Origin: Thiotrichales bacterium
GTDB taxonomy: Bacteria; Pseudomonadota; Gammaproteobacteria; Francisellales; CACEW01
Assembly (NCBI GenBank): GCA_947476405.1
Contig: CANJQG010000006.1
Location: 21,398-85,397 of the forward strand
Direction: 5' to 3'
Length of the DNA stretch: 64,000 nt
Position 1 is the first letter of the stretch. Every line of letters begins with the position of its first letter. Positions 25,495-34,400 of the stretch are shown here, one piece after another. Both the position numbers and the translations under genes were made by a program. The notes under the pieces are model-generated. The model was not told the DNA's origin, did not search any database, and worked only from the letters and a program-made list of their open reading frames with translations.

Positions 25495-27669
25495 ATGGAT
25501 AGAATAATGCACAGCAACACCGACCTCCTTTACAACCTAAATCCTGAACAACAAGCCGCGGTCAGTGCAGCGCCTGAACACATGCTGATTCTCGCGGGTG
25601 CAGGTAGCGGAAAAACCCGCGTACTTGTCCATCGGATGGCTTGGCTGGCCCAAAACGAAGGCATTGGCCTGCACCACATGCTTGCCGTCACCTTTACGAA
25701 TAAAGCAGCGCGTGAGATCAAACATCGAATTGAAACCTTACTCAATGTTCCAACTCATGGCTTATGGCTAGGGACATTTCATGGTATTGCGCATCGCTTA
25801 CTGCGAATGCATTATCAGGAAGCCGGCCTTTCTCAAAATTTTCAAGTATTGGATTCGGATGATCAATCCCGCCTGATTAAACGGATGCTAAAAGATCAAA
25901 ATCTCGATGATAAATATTACGCTCCCGACAAAATTCAAAATTTCATTAATCAACAGAAAGAACAAGGCCTCCGCTCGCATCAACTCAAATTTAATTCACA
26001 TGATTTATACCGCCGCACGCTTCAAGAAATGTATGCTTTATATGAACATCTTTGCAAAAAAAATGAAGTCATTGACTTTGCTGAATTGCTTTTGGCAAGC
26101 TTTGAATTAATTCAAAATAATGAGCCTCTGAAAACCCAATATCAAGAGCGTTTTCAGCACATTCTAGTAGATGAGTTTCAAGATACCAATACTATTCAAT
26201 ATGCCTGGTTGAAGCAGCTCATTGGCCCGAAGAATAAGCTTTTGGTCGTAGGCGATGATGATCAATCCATTTATGGCTGGCGAGGCGCTAAAATTGAAAA
26301 TATTCATAAAGTGCAAAAAGATTTTCCCGGCCTCATGATTCGCCTGGAACAAAATTATCGCTCCACACAAACGATCCTCAACGCCGCCAATAGCGTCATT
26401 GCGAATAACGAAAGCCGCCTCGGAAAATCACTCTGGAGTGAAGGCGAGCAAGGCATACCCATTCAACTCTATCAAGCTTTTAACGAAATAGACGAAGCCA
26501 ATTTTGTTGTGGCAAAAATCCAAGACTTGATAGAAAACAATTATAAAGCCGATGAAATTGCCATTCTCTATCGCGCGAACGCGCAATCACGCGTTCTTGA
26601 AGAAGCCTTATTACAACGACAAATTCCTTACCGAGTGTATGGTGGCCTCCGATTTTTTGATCGCGCTGAAATTAAAAATGCATTGGCCTACGCCCGCCTC
26701 ACGATTAATCAAAGTGATGACATGGCTTTTGAGCGCGTCATCAATTTTCCTGCACGGGGAATTGGTGAAAAAACACTGGGATTCATTCGGGATGAAGCGA
26801 AGCAAAATAATCGCTCACTCTGGCAAAGTTTATCTATCTTAAATCAAGAACAGCAATTACCTACGCGTGCCGCTTTAAGTCTAGCGCAATTTCAAGCCCT
26901 CATTGCCAGCTTACGAGAAGAAATTTCAGAGCTGACCGCCCCGCATCAATTAGAAAAAATCTTAAATGCCAGCGGCCTTATTCCTTATTATCAAGCTGAA
27001 CCCGATGAGAAAAATCAAGGACGTGTCGATAATTTACGCGAATTACTGAATGCAATCGATGAATTTTATCAAAACCAAGAAAAACAAGGCCATACGCCCA
27101 GTCTGAGCGAGTTTCTCACACATGCAACGCTCGAATCGAGTACGGATCAAACATTAGAGGGGAATGCGGTCCAACTAATGACTCTTCATTCTGCCAAAGG
27201 CCTAGAGTTTCCGGCTGTTTTTTTAGTTGGTCTGGAAGAAGAACTTTTTCCAGGTAGAGCCTGTCAGGAAGACCCAATTCGACTAGAAGAGGAGCGTCGC
27301 CTCTGTTACGTAGGCATGACCCGCGCAATGAAAGTCTTATATTTAAGCCACGCAGAACAGCGCCGTCTCTATGGGGAAACAAAGCCTCACACTCCTTCTC
27401 GATTTTTAGTAGAAATTCCAAAATCATGCATTGAATCAGTCCGGCAGACGACTCCGATTAAACGCTTTCGCTTTACTGAAACGCCTGCCAAACCAATTTT
27501 TCAGCAATCCAGCAGTCCCTGGAAGCTTGGGATGAATGTCCGTCACACTAAATTTGGGGAAGGAATTGTGCTGGCGGTCGAAGGTGAAAAAGATCAACTT
27601 CGACTCCAAATTAAGTTTCGTGAATGTGGCAGCAAATGGATTTTAGCTGATTTTATTCAAGCTAGTTAG
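25495..27669 (+). CDS. uvrD: DNA helicase II UvrD
   Basis: A 724-residue superfamily 1A helicase that unwinds 3'-5' in mismatch and excision repair. It matches UvrD block by block: LNPEQQAAVSA, Walker A LAGAGSGKTRVLVHR (about 34-48), AVTFTNKAAREIKHRI, GTFHGIAHRLLR, ILVDEFQDTN, GDDDQSIYGWRGA, LEQNYRST, LMTLHSAKGLEFPAVF, and a C-terminal Tudor-like tail (GMNVRHTKFGEGIV). Length equals E. coli UvrD. Starts at 25495 or 25507; no good ribosome site decides. It sits where recF would be expected after dnaN. The end overlaps a convergent chaperone gene by 8 bp. Confidence 0.95.
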   Translation: MDRIMHSNTDLLYNLNPEQQAAVSAAPEHMLILAGAGSGKTRVLVHRMAWLAQNEGIGLHHMLAVTFTNKAAREIKHRIETLLNVPTHGLWLGTFHGIAHRLLRMHYQEAGLSQNFQVLDSDDQSRLIKRMLKDQNLDDKYYAPDKIQNFINQQKEQGLRSHQLKFNSHDLYRRTLQEMYALYEHLCKKNEVIDFAELLLASFELIQNNEPLKTQYQERFQHILVDEFQDTNTIQYAWLKQLIGPKNKLLVVGDDDQSIYGWRGAKIENIHKVQKDFPGLMIRLEQNYRSTQTILNAANSVIANNESRLGKSLWSEGEQGIPIQLYQAFNEIDEANFVVAKIQDLIENNYKADEIAILYRANAQSRVLEEALLQRQIPYRVYGGLRFFDRAEIKNALAYARLTINQSDDMAFERVINFPARGIGEKTLGFIRDEAKQNNRSLWQSLSILNQEQQLPTRAALSLAQFQALIASLREEISELTAPHQLEKILNASGLIPYYQAEPDEKNQGRVDNLRELLNAIDEFYQNQEKQGHTPSLSEFLTHATLESSTDQTLEGNAVQLMTLHSAKGLEFPAVFLVGLEEELFPGRACQEDPIRLEEERRLCYVGMTRAMKVLYLSHAEQRRLYGETKPHTPSRFLVEIPKSCIESVRQTTPIKRFRFTETPAKPIFQQSSSPWKLGMNVRHTKFGEGIVLAVEGEKDQLRLQIKFRECGSKWILADFIQAS

Positions 27670-28378
27670 ACTGAACAGCCATATTTTTTGTTTCAGCATA
27701 TACGCCACTATACTTCACAACACCGTCTCTGGGCAAATTGAAAGTCCAGCTATTTCCGACATAAAGCGCATGATAATCCAGTCCATTGGTTAAAGGCTTA
27801 CAATTTCCACCACTGAGATCACAAAGCTGCCCGGAACGCAGTGAAATATAGCTGTTTCCAGTATTCGTAATGGTCACACTGGTTCCATTTCGCTTGGCGT
27901 GAATAATGGGCAAGGGATTGATCGGCAATACAAAAACACGAATTTTGTAACCATAAGTCAAACTCATTTGTGCACTCGAACCGTGAGAAAGGGCCTCTAC
28001 TTTTTCAGTTGGATTAATATTGGTGACCGTCAAAGTATAGACGCGATCTTCTTGAACATTTGTCATGAGATTAACCAATCTGATTTTTCGTGAAGCCTGA
28101 GGCTGCAAGGCCATTTTCGTCGGGGTAATCATCAAACCAAATGCTTGAGGATTGGTTCCATTAAAAGGAACTGCCTTCACGGTTGAAAGCCCCATATTTT
28201 GCAAATACAAGGGCGTAATCGAAGCATACTCAACGACTTGATCTGCATTTTCAACCGTAATATCCTGAACATTATTTCCAGCATGAAAATAAACCAACAT
28301 GGGCGAAACACCCAAACCATTCGCCTGCAAGGCTAATCCTAATCCAATCGCACAGTACACACTGCTCATTTTTTTCAT
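27662..28378 (-). CDS. PapD-like periplasmic chaperone 2
   Basis: A 238-residue exported protein with a signal peptide ending at about residue 21-23, and two immunoglobulin-like halves. ISPMLVYFHAGNNVQDITVENAD and LQPQASRKIRLVN correspond to the N-terminal PapD fold with its polar-rich strand, though the invariant Arg and Lys anchors are hard to place. Residues about 165-200 (TNTGNSYISLRSGQLC...NCKPL) repeat the pattern of the adjacent paralog, including a paired Cys. Chaperones of this fold deliver fimbrial subunits. No usher or pilin is near. A 14-bp gap separates it from the upstream paralog, so they form an operon. Confidence 0.72.
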   Translation of the reverse strand: MKKMSSVYCAIGLGLALQANGLGVSPMLVYFHAGNNVQDITVENADQVVEYASITPLYLQNMGLSTVKAVPFNGTNPQAFGLMITPTKMALQPQASRKIRLVNLMTNVQEDRVYTLTVTNINPTEKVEALSHGSSAQMSLTYGYKIRVFVLPINPLPIIHAKRNGTSVTITNTGNSYISLRSGQLCDLSGGNCKPLTNGLDYHALYVGNSWTFNLPRDGVVKYSGVYAETKNMAVQSN

Positions 28379-28392
28379 TGATCACACTCCAT

Positions 28393-29118
28393 CTATTTAA
28401 TATCAAAAGGTAAAAACTGGCCATGCAACACTTCTTCCTGGCACTCTAAAGGCCCTTCTTTTTGCAAGATAATTTGCGCCACTGAACCCGGGAATAGGCG
28501 TTTCAAAAGGCTGGGAAGCGGCTCGCAATGTGTGCCATCCGACGCACACTGTTTACATAAGGTGATCAGCACAGAGGTATTTCCCGTATTGCTGAGGGTC
28601 AAGGCGGTTCCATAACGCACTGCAGTGATGTGGGGATTCAAATGAAGTGGGCGCGCATAGACGGAAACCCCATAAGCAATAATCAATTGAACCCCAGCAT
28701 CCAATTGTTTCGCTCCAGAATACAGGGCCACTAACTGGCCCGTGACAGGAGAAATTTTGACATGATAAACCACATCCGAAACAGGAGGCTGCCCGACATA
28801 CAGCACACGGACAATACGGGTTTGACCTACTGGAATCACTACTTTACTGGGCGTGACAATCAGTCCAATTTGATAGGGGTTATCTTGCAATTGCGTCAGG
28901 CTTTGATCAGGCTGACCCGGATGATTAATACGCTCTACCGCAATTTTAACATAGGCCGTATCATTCCCGACATTATGGACTTGAATATCGTAATAGCGGG
29001 CCTGTGGATTTAAATCCACCTCCAAGGGATAAACGGAAATAGCAGAAGCATAAGCCCCCTGCACGAGAAGACTGATGAATAAAAAACCAACCCACTGTAA
29101 AAAATATCGCATATTCAT
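28393..29118 (-). CDS. PapD-like periplasmic chaperone 1
   Basis: A 241-residue exported protein starting at 29118, or 29112 (MRYFLQW), with a signal peptide ending AYASA. ISVYPLEVDLNPQARYYDIQVHNVG is a typical first chaperone strand set, followed by YVKIAVERI and GQTRIVRVLY, where the Arg-rich strand recalls the PapD FGS/FGL region. The second domain contains LTLSNTGNTSVLITLCKQC...GTHCEPL, whose two-cysteine pattern is shared with the downstream paralog. An earlier in-frame start at 29169 would bury the signal peptide. Likely exports or protects envelope proteins; target unknown because no usher gene is in the window. Confidence 0.73.
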   Translation of the reverse strand: MNMRYFLQWVGFLFISLLVQGAYASAISVYPLEVDLNPQARYYDIQVHNVGNDTAYVKIAVERINHPGQPDQSLTQLQDNPYQIGLIVTPSKVVIPVGQTRIVRVLYVGQPPVSDVVYHVKISPVTGQLVALYSGAKQLDAGVQLIIAYGVSVYARPLHLNPHITAVRYGTALTLSNTGNTSVLITLCKQCASDGTHCEPLPSLLKRLFPGSVAQIILQKEGPLECQEEVLHGQFLPFDIK

Positions 29119-29204
29119 TTCGCCCAATTCCCATATTTCTATTTTAGATTTTATCAGGCATAATAGCAACCTAATTTATACCGAACAACAGAAGGACCTT
29201 TATC

Positions 29205-29657
29205 ATGAGTGAACCGCAAAATCAACCCAGCTTTAGCATCCAAAAAGTATATCTGAAAGATCTTTCTTTTGAGGCGCCCTCTTCCCCCGCTGCATTCAAC
29301 CAAGATTGGGCCCCTGAAGCCAATATGGAAATGAATACCAGCTTTGAAAAACTAGATGACACCCATTACGAAGTTATTTTAAAAATGACTATTTCCGCTA
29401 AAAATCAATCTGAAACAGCCTTTATTATCGAAATCAAACAAGCCGGTATTTTTGCTTTCCAAAACATCCCTGCCGATCAAATGGACCCGCTGCTCATGGC
29501 TTATTGTCCCAATGCCCTTTTCCCCTATGCCCGCGACGTAGTAGCCAGCACGGTATTCCGCGGCAGCTTCCCCGAACTCAATTTGAGCCCTGTCAACTTT
29601 GACGCACTTTACTGGCAAAGCAAGCAACAAAATGCGGCCAATCAAACCGTCAATTAA
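29205..29657 (+). CDS. secB: Export chaperone SecB
   Basis: A 150-residue tetrameric cytosolic chaperone that keeps precursors unfolded and hands them to SecA. Characteristic blocks: FSIQKVYLKDLSFEAPSSP, YEVILKMTISAKN, and LMAYCPNALFPYARDVV followed by GSFPELNLSPVNFDALY. Length is normal and the C-terminal tail is Gln/Asn-rich as usual. AGAAGGACC precedes the ATG. Its stop overlaps the rsmB start (TAATG), so the two are co-translated. The many exported porins and small proteins nearby are natural substrates. Confidence 0.97.
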   Translation: MSEPQNQPSFSIQKVYLKDLSFEAPSSPAAFNQDWAPEANMEMNTSFEKLDDTHYEVILKMTISAKNQSETAFIIEIKQAGIFAFQNIPADQMDPLLMAYCPNALFPYARDVVASTVFRGSFPELNLSPVNFDALYWQSKQQNAANQTVN

Positions 29658-30913
29658 TGTCAAAAAAAACCCATCCACGCGCGGCTGCACTCCAGATTTT
29701 ACATGCTGTTTTGCAGCAGAATCAGGCGCTGGATGGTGCATTTGCAACGACGCTTTCCCGATTAGAACCCGCAGAAATTTCCTGGGTTAAATCACTTTGT
29801 TTTGGCTTGCTCAAACAAAAAATCAGCCTAGACTTTATCATTCAAAGTTTTTTAGATAAACCCACACCCAATCCTAAGCTCAATTTGCTTTTGAGCATCG
29901 GTGCCTATCAACTTCTCTATATGGAAACGCCAAGTCATGCCGCCATTTTTGAAACCGTTGAACTTGCTAAGGAAGAACGCCTTCCCGCCAAATTAGTCAA
30001 TGCCATTCTCCGTCAAATCGATCGTAAACGAAATGCACTCCCGCTCCCGCCTGAACTGATTCAATATAATCATCCCGAATGGCTTCACCAGCTTATTCAA
30101 GGCCATTATCCTGAAAACTGGCAGACTATTTTAAGCGCCAATAATCAGCACCCCCCTTTTTTTATTCGCGTCAATCAGCGTAAAATAACCTGCCAGGATT
30201 ACCGCGCTCAGCTGATCCAGCAAGGTATTGAAGCGGAATTCTGCCCTGGATTTCCAGATGCACTTTATCTACCCCTGGCGATTCCAGTGGAAGGCCTCCC
30301 TCATTTTCAGGAAGGCTATTTTTCAGTACAGGATTTGGCTGCACAAAAAGCACCGTATCTTTTGGAACTCAAGGCGGGCCAAAACGTTCTTGATGCTTGT
30401 GCAGCCCCAGGGGGAAAAGCCTGTCACATGCTTGAAGTTTCGGACATTCACCTGACTTGCGTCGACCACAAAAAAGGCCGCCTCACACAAGTTGAACAAA
30501 ATTTACAGCGCCTTTATTTAAAAGCGACTCTTCTTGCTGCAAATAGTCTTGAGCTCGATCACCCGCCCGCCTCTTTTGACCGCATTTTAATTGATGCACC
30601 CTGCTCTGGAACCGGTGTCATTCGACGCCACCCAGACATTCGCTTTTTAAAATGTAAAACAGATATCGCCCAATTTAATGTCCAGCAAAAAGCCCTGCTC
30701 AATCATCTTTGGCCCATGCTGAAGCCCACTGGAATTTTGCTTTACGCCACTTGCTCGATTTTGCCAGAAGAAAACACGAACGTTATTCAAGACTTTTTAA
30801 GGACTCACCTGGATGCGACACTTCAATTTGAAGCGCAGTTTCTTCCTACCGAAAAAGGCCCTGATGGTTTTTATTATGCGAAATTAGCAAAATCCAAACC
30901 TCCCTCTTGCTAA
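29657..30913 (+). CDS. rsmB: 16S rRNA m5C967 methyltransferase RsmB
   Basis: A 418-residue enzyme, formerly Sun, that methylates C967 of 16S rRNA. The N-terminal part (about 1-135) is a NusB-like RNA-binding domain (PRAAALQILHAVL, IGAYQLLYMETPSHAAIFETVELAK). The C-terminal methyltransferase domain has NVLDACAAPGGKACHMLE (SAM site), DAPCSGTGVIRRHPDIR with the catalytic Cys, and YATCSILPEENTNV with the second Cys. Its start codon overlaps the secB stop. Its last bases overlap the promoter of the SRP RNA gene. Confidence 0.95.
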   Translation: MSKKTHPRAAALQILHAVLQQNQALDGAFATTLSRLEPAEISWVKSLCFGLLKQKISLDFIIQSFLDKPTPNPKLNLLLSIGAYQLLYMETPSHAAIFETVELAKEERLPAKLVNAILRQIDRKRNALPLPPELIQYNHPEWLHQLIQGHYPENWQTILSANNQHPPFFIRVNQRKITCQDYRAQLIQQGIEAEFCPGFPDALYLPLAIPVEGLPHFQEGYFSVQDLAAQKAPYLLELKAGQNVLDACAAPGGKACHMLEVSDIHLTCVDHKKGRLTQVEQNLQRLYLKATLLAANSLELDHPPASFDRILIDAPCSGTGVIRRHPDIRFLKCKTDIAQFNVQQKALLNHLWPMLKPTGILLYATCSILPEENTNVIQDFLRTHLDATLQFEAQFLPTEKGPDGFYYAKLAKSKPPSC

Positions 30914-30935
30914 AACAAAAACAATCAAGGATAAT
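30907..30935 (+). promoter_or_regulatory. Promoter of the SRP RNA gene
   Basis: TTGCTA (30907-30912), 17 bp, GATAAT (30930-30935). The expected start is near 30942, matching the 5' end of the RNA. The -35 box lies in the last codons of rsmB. Confidence 0.65.
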
Positions 30936-30940
30936 GCATT

Positions 30941-31040
30941 TGCTGCTGGTCAGCCAGTGCGGCTTAGATGCCAACCCCGCCAGATCCGGAAGGAAGCAAC
31001 GGTAACATTGATGCAGGTATCGGTCTTGGCAAGCAGCACC
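30941..31040 (+). ncRNA. ffs: Signal recognition particle 4.5S RNA
   Basis: A 100-nt RNA. The ends TGCTGCTGG and GGCAAGCAGCA are complementary and form the closing stem; the core CCGCCAGATCCGGAAGGAAGCAACGG holds the conserved GGAA tetraloop (CCGGAAGG) and the asymmetric internal loop bound by Ffh. Placed between rsmB and dnaX, ahead of dnaX, the arrangement seen in many gammaproteobacteria. It guides nascent membrane proteins to FtsY and SecYEG. Exact ends are estimated to within a few bases. Confidence 0.93.
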
Positions 31041-31060
31041 TATTTTTATGAGGAAATATC

Positions 31061-32599
31061 TTGACCTATCAAGTCCTTGCGCGAAAATGGCGCCCCCAGT
31101 CTTTTAACGAACTCGTTGGCCAGGAGCAAGTCCTCTCGGCATTAATGCATAGCCTGGATCAAGGGCACCTCCATCATGCTTATTTATTTACAGGCACCCG
31201 CGGCGTCGGAAAAACAACTGTCGCGCGCATTACAGCCAAATGCTTCAATTGTGAAAAAGGGATTTCAGCAAGCCCTTGCGGCGAATGCCCAACCTGCATT
31301 GAAATCCGAGAAGGCCGCTTTATCGACCTCATTGAAATTGATGCGGCATCCCGAACCAAGGTCGAAGATACACGTGAAATTTTAGATAATATTCAATATG
31401 CCCCCAGCAAAGGCCGCTTTAAAGTCTATCTCATTGATGAAGTACACATGCTCTCAACACATAGCTTTAATGCGCTTTTAAAGACATTAGAAGAACCCCC
31501 TGATCATGTCAAGTTTCTATTGGCAACCACAGATCCACATAAATTACCGGTCACGGTTTTGTCTCGCTGCCTGCAATTCCATTTAAAGCACATTCCCAAT
31601 CATCTGATTAAGGCACGCCTAGAATTTATTCTGAATGCAGAGAATGTTCAATTTGAACCTGAAGCCCTCGATTTAATTGCCAAGGCTGCAGAAGGCAGTT
31701 TGCGTGACGCCTTGAGCTTACTGGATCAAGCAATCAATCAAGGCGAAGGCCGCGTTATTACAGCCAAAACCGCAGAAATGCTTGGCATGACCGAAACCCA
31801 CCTACTCTACGAACTGGCTGAAACAATCGCCCAACACAATACCCAACGCTTTTTCGAATTAATCAAAAAAACAGAAGAAACTCCAATTGATTACGGCATT
31901 TTACTCAGTCTTTTTGCAGAGCTTTTTTATGAAATCAGCCTCGCCCAACAATGGCCGCAATATCAAAGCCTTGACTGGCAGACTGATCGCATTCAAGCCC
32001 TCGCAAGCCTAATCTCCCCGACACTGTGCCAATTGTTTTACCAGATGGCCCTTCAGGGCAAGAAAGATCTGCCTTTTGCACCGCAACCCAAAATTGGCTT
32101 TAATATGACAGTCTTGCGTATGCTGGCTTTTCAGCCCTTGAATCTGGAACAACCCATCAGCCCAAGCTCCACTCAAACACCGAGTGTAAAAAAAAAAATA
32201 GCGCCACAAACGACAGCCATTAGCGAAGATAACTGGAAAGATATTGTCAATGGACTCCCACTCGTCGGTGTATCCAAACAATTTGCTCTGAACATGAGCT
32301 TTGACAAACAAGAAGGCCAGACTCTTTTTTTAAATTTAAGTCATGAACACCAAAGTTTACTCAATCCTAAACTGGTTGAGCGACTGCAAACTGCTTTTTC
32401 TGAGCACTACCAATCGCCTTTTTTGTTACAAATCTCTATCATGCACACCCCCTTGAATACACCTGCAGTGCAACAACAGAAAGAGATACTCGACACCCAA
32501 ACACAATTACAAGAAAAACTAGATCAAGACCCCCATTTGAGCTTCATAAAAAATAATTTTAATGGTATAATAAACTCAGTCAAATCAATCAAAACCTAA
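31061..32599 (+). CDS. dnaX: DNA polymerase III subunits gamma/tau (dnaX)
   Basis: A 512-residue clamp-loader ATPase. Walker A GTRGVGKTTVARI (about 45-57), zinc-binding CEKG...CGECPTC, Walker B DEVHMLS, sensor 1 ATTDPHK and the SRC motif (LSRCLQF) lie in domains I-II; domain III ends near residue 373. The tau-specific domains are short, so the protein is shorter than E. coli tau (643). Codon 376 begins an 11-A run (32188-32198) with stops close by in both other frames, so a gamma-like form of about 379-387 residues can arise. Translation starts at TTG after GAGGAAA. Confidence 0.94.
   Translation: MTYQVLARKWRPQSFNELVGQEQVLSALMHSLDQGHLHHAYLFTGTRGVGKTTVARITAKCFNCEKGISASPCGECPTCIEIREGRFIDLIEIDAASRTKVEDTREILDNIQYAPSKGRFKVYLIDEVHMLSTHSFNALLKTLEEPPDHVKFLLATTDPHKLPVTVLSRCLQFHLKHIPNHLIKARLEFILNAENVQFEPEALDLIAKAAEGSLRDALSLLDQAINQGEGRVITAKTAEMLGMTETHLLYELAETIAQHNTQRFFELIKKTEETPIDYGILLSLFAELFYEISLAQQWPQYQSLDWQTDRIQALASLISPTLCQLFYQMALQGKKDLPFAPQPKIGFNMTVLRMLAFQPLNLEQPISPSSTQTPSVKKKIAPQTTAISEDNWKDIVNGLPLVGVSKQFALNMSFDKQEGQTLFLNLSHEHQSLLNPKLVERLQTAFSEHYQSPFLLQISIMHTPLNTPAVQQQKEILDTQTQLQEKLDQDPHLSFIKNNFNGIINSVKSIKT
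32188..32198 (+). promoter_or_regulatory. Probable dnaX slippage site (run of 11 A)
   Basis: A run of 11 A at codons 376-380. With one A lost the next codon is TAG immediately; with one A gained a stop follows after eight codons. Both truncations fall just past the end of domain III, where E. coli gamma and the Thermus gamma also end. Runs of nine or more A support RNA-polymerase slippage, as known in Thermus dnaX. Confidence 0.6.
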
Positions 32600-32609
32600 A
32601 GGAGAAAAA

Positions 32610-32954
32610 ATGAACGGCGCAAACATGGACATGAATCAAATCATGGAACAAGCAAAAAAAATGCAAGAAAAAATGCAGGAAATCCAAGAAGCACTAACCA
32701 ATACGAAAGTAGTCGGTGAATCAGGAAATGGTTTAGTCCGCATTATTATGAATGGTCGCCATGAAGCAATGAAAGTCTTTTTAGACTCCAGCCTTATCGC
32801 AACCAATACCGCAGAACATAAGCAATATGTGGAAGATCTGATTGCTGCAGCCATTAATAGCTGTGCTGATCAAGTTGAAAAAGCGTCACAACAACAATTG
32901 CAAGGCTTGGCTCAATCCTTAAACCTACCCAGCCCAGACGATTTGCCTAATTAA
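32610..32954 (+). CDS. ybaB: YbaB/EbfC nucleoid-associated protein
   Basis: A 114-residue small DNA-binding protein. Typical features: KKMQEKMQEIQEALTNTKVVGESGNGLVRIIMNG, then KQYVEDLIAAAINSCADQVEKA, the long helix, and a C-terminal tail LNLPSPDD. It forms dimers with tweezer-like shape. An AAAGGAG site lies just upstream, and the dnaX stop is 10 bp away, so it belongs to the dnaX operon. The usual third gene recR is missing; instead an MFS gene converges and overlaps the end by 4 bp. Confidence 0.94.
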   Translation: MNGANMDMNQIMEQAKKMQEKMQEIQEALTNTKVVGESGNGLVRIIMNGRHEAMKVFLDSSLIATNTAEHKQYVEDLIAAAINSCADQVEKASQQQLQGLAQSLNLPSPDDLPN

Positions 32955-34312
32955 TCCTTTGCCAAACGTCTAAAAAAAACCACCCCGACCAGGGGAAACA
33001 GCGCCACCACCATAAAGGTATAGCGAAAGCTCGGTGGCGAATAGGTTTCCAGGATATTACTGGAATGTAAAAAACACTCCAAAACCAATGCGGCCAGCGC
33101 AATGCTAAAGCCAGAGGCAACCTGCTGCAGACTACTCATAAAACTACTGCCCGCACTTTGCAAACGGGGTGCAATATTGATATATCCAAAACTATTCATT
33201 CCCGTAAATTGAATGGAAGAAATCACCCCATTCAGGAACAACAGAATAATCATCAATACAACGGGAGGATGCCCACTCAAAAGCGACAAGGAAAAAGTCA
33301 CCGCAGCCAATAAGATCGAATTATAAATCAATAAATTTCGATACCCCACTGATTTTAAAAGACGTCTCACAAAAAACTTGGTCAATAGCATTCCGAATGC
33401 ACCCCAGGCAGTCATTAAACCTGCTTGCATCGCCGTATAATGAAAGCCGACCTGCAACAATAAAGGCACTAAAAAAGGAGAAGCACTGATCGTCAAGCGC
33501 GTAAAAATACTACCCAACACCACCAAACGAAAGGCAAGCCGATCAAAAAGCTGAATCGAAATCAGGGGCGCATGTTTCTGTTTTGCATAAAACCAATATC
33601 CCCACAAACCCACAAAACCACAGCAGAGACAAAAAATCACCACAGCTTTACTGACAATGGGATCAATCAAGGTATCCAAGCCCAATAAAAGCAAGGCTAA
33701 ACTTCCCGCCAGGATGATAAACCCCAACCAATCAAAAGAATGTAATTCAGGATCTTTTACATTTTCAACATAGCGCAACACAAAATAAAATCCAATCAAC
33801 CCAATCGGAATATTAACAAAAAAAATCGCACGCCAACTGAGGTAGGTCGTCAAAGCCCCGCCAATTAAAGGTCCTAAACTAGGCCCGAGAAGTCCGAAGG
33901 TAGCGGTTGTCGCCATGGCAGACACAAATTCCTCTTTATTAAAATGACGCATAAACAACAAGCGTCCAACGGGCAAGGATAACGCACCTCCCGCGCCCTG
34001 AATCACCCGCGCGATAACCAGCTCCGGCACTGAATGACTCACACCACACAAAATTGACCCCAATAAAAATAAAAGCAAGGCACTCGAAAAAATAGTTCGA
34101 CATCCAAAACGATCCGCCATCCAACCTGAAATAGGAATCACGATCCCCGCCGTCAGCAAATAAGCCGTTAATGCCAGCTTCAAATGCAAAGGATCTGTCA
34201 ATAAACTCAAAGAAATTTGAGGCAAAGCGGTATTAATAATGGACGCATCTAAGCCTTCCATAAAGAAAGCACAGGCGACAATCGTAATAATAATTTTTTG
34301 CAAGGAAGTCAT
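32951..34312 (-). CDS. MFS multidrug exporter, EmrB/QacA (DHA2) type
   Basis: A 453-residue transporter with about 12-14 membrane helices. The N-terminal helix carries LDASIINTALPQIS (motif D1), followed by motif A (GWMADRFGCRT), RVIQGAGGALSLPVGR (motif B) and GPSLGPLIGGALT (motif C), the antiporter signature. These motifs define drug/proton antiporters of the DHA2 type. Substrate unknown. No MFP (EmrA) or TolC partner is adjacent, which suggests a stand-alone inner-membrane pump. It converges on ybaB (4-bp overlap) and diverges from ribE. Confidence 0.88.
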   Translation of the reverse strand: MTSLQKIIITIVACAFFMEGLDASIINTALPQISLSLLTDPLHLKLALTAYLLTAGIVIPISGWMADRFGCRTIFSSALLLFLLGSILCGVSHSVPELVIARVIQGAGGALSLPVGRLLFMRHFNKEEFVSAMATTATFGLLGPSLGPLIGGALTTYLSWRAIFFVNIPIGLIGFYFVLRYVENVKDPELHSFDWLGFIILAGSLALLLLGLDTLIDPIVSKAVVIFCLCCGFVGLWGYWFYAKQKHAPLISIQLFDRLAFRLVVLGSIFTRLTISASPFLVPLLLQVGFHYTAMQAGLMTAWGAFGMLLTKFFVRRLLKSVGYRNLLIYNSILLAAVTFSLSLLSGHPPVVLMIILLFLNGVISSIQFTGMNSFGYINIAPRLQSAGSSFMSSLQQVASGFSIALAALVLECFLHSSNILETYSPPSFRYTFMVVALFPLVGVVFFRRLAKD

Positions 34313-34400
34313 GCCGCTATTATTACATTGAACTGTACAGCTTGCAATCTTTTTAGACTATCGCTATATTAAGCGATCTGGATTTAAGCAAGGAAAAGTC

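Noticed and set aside
31061..32599. dnaX as a frameshifted pseudogene because of the A run
   Set aside because: The frame is open to the end and all clamp-loader motifs are intact; the run fits programmed slippage instead.
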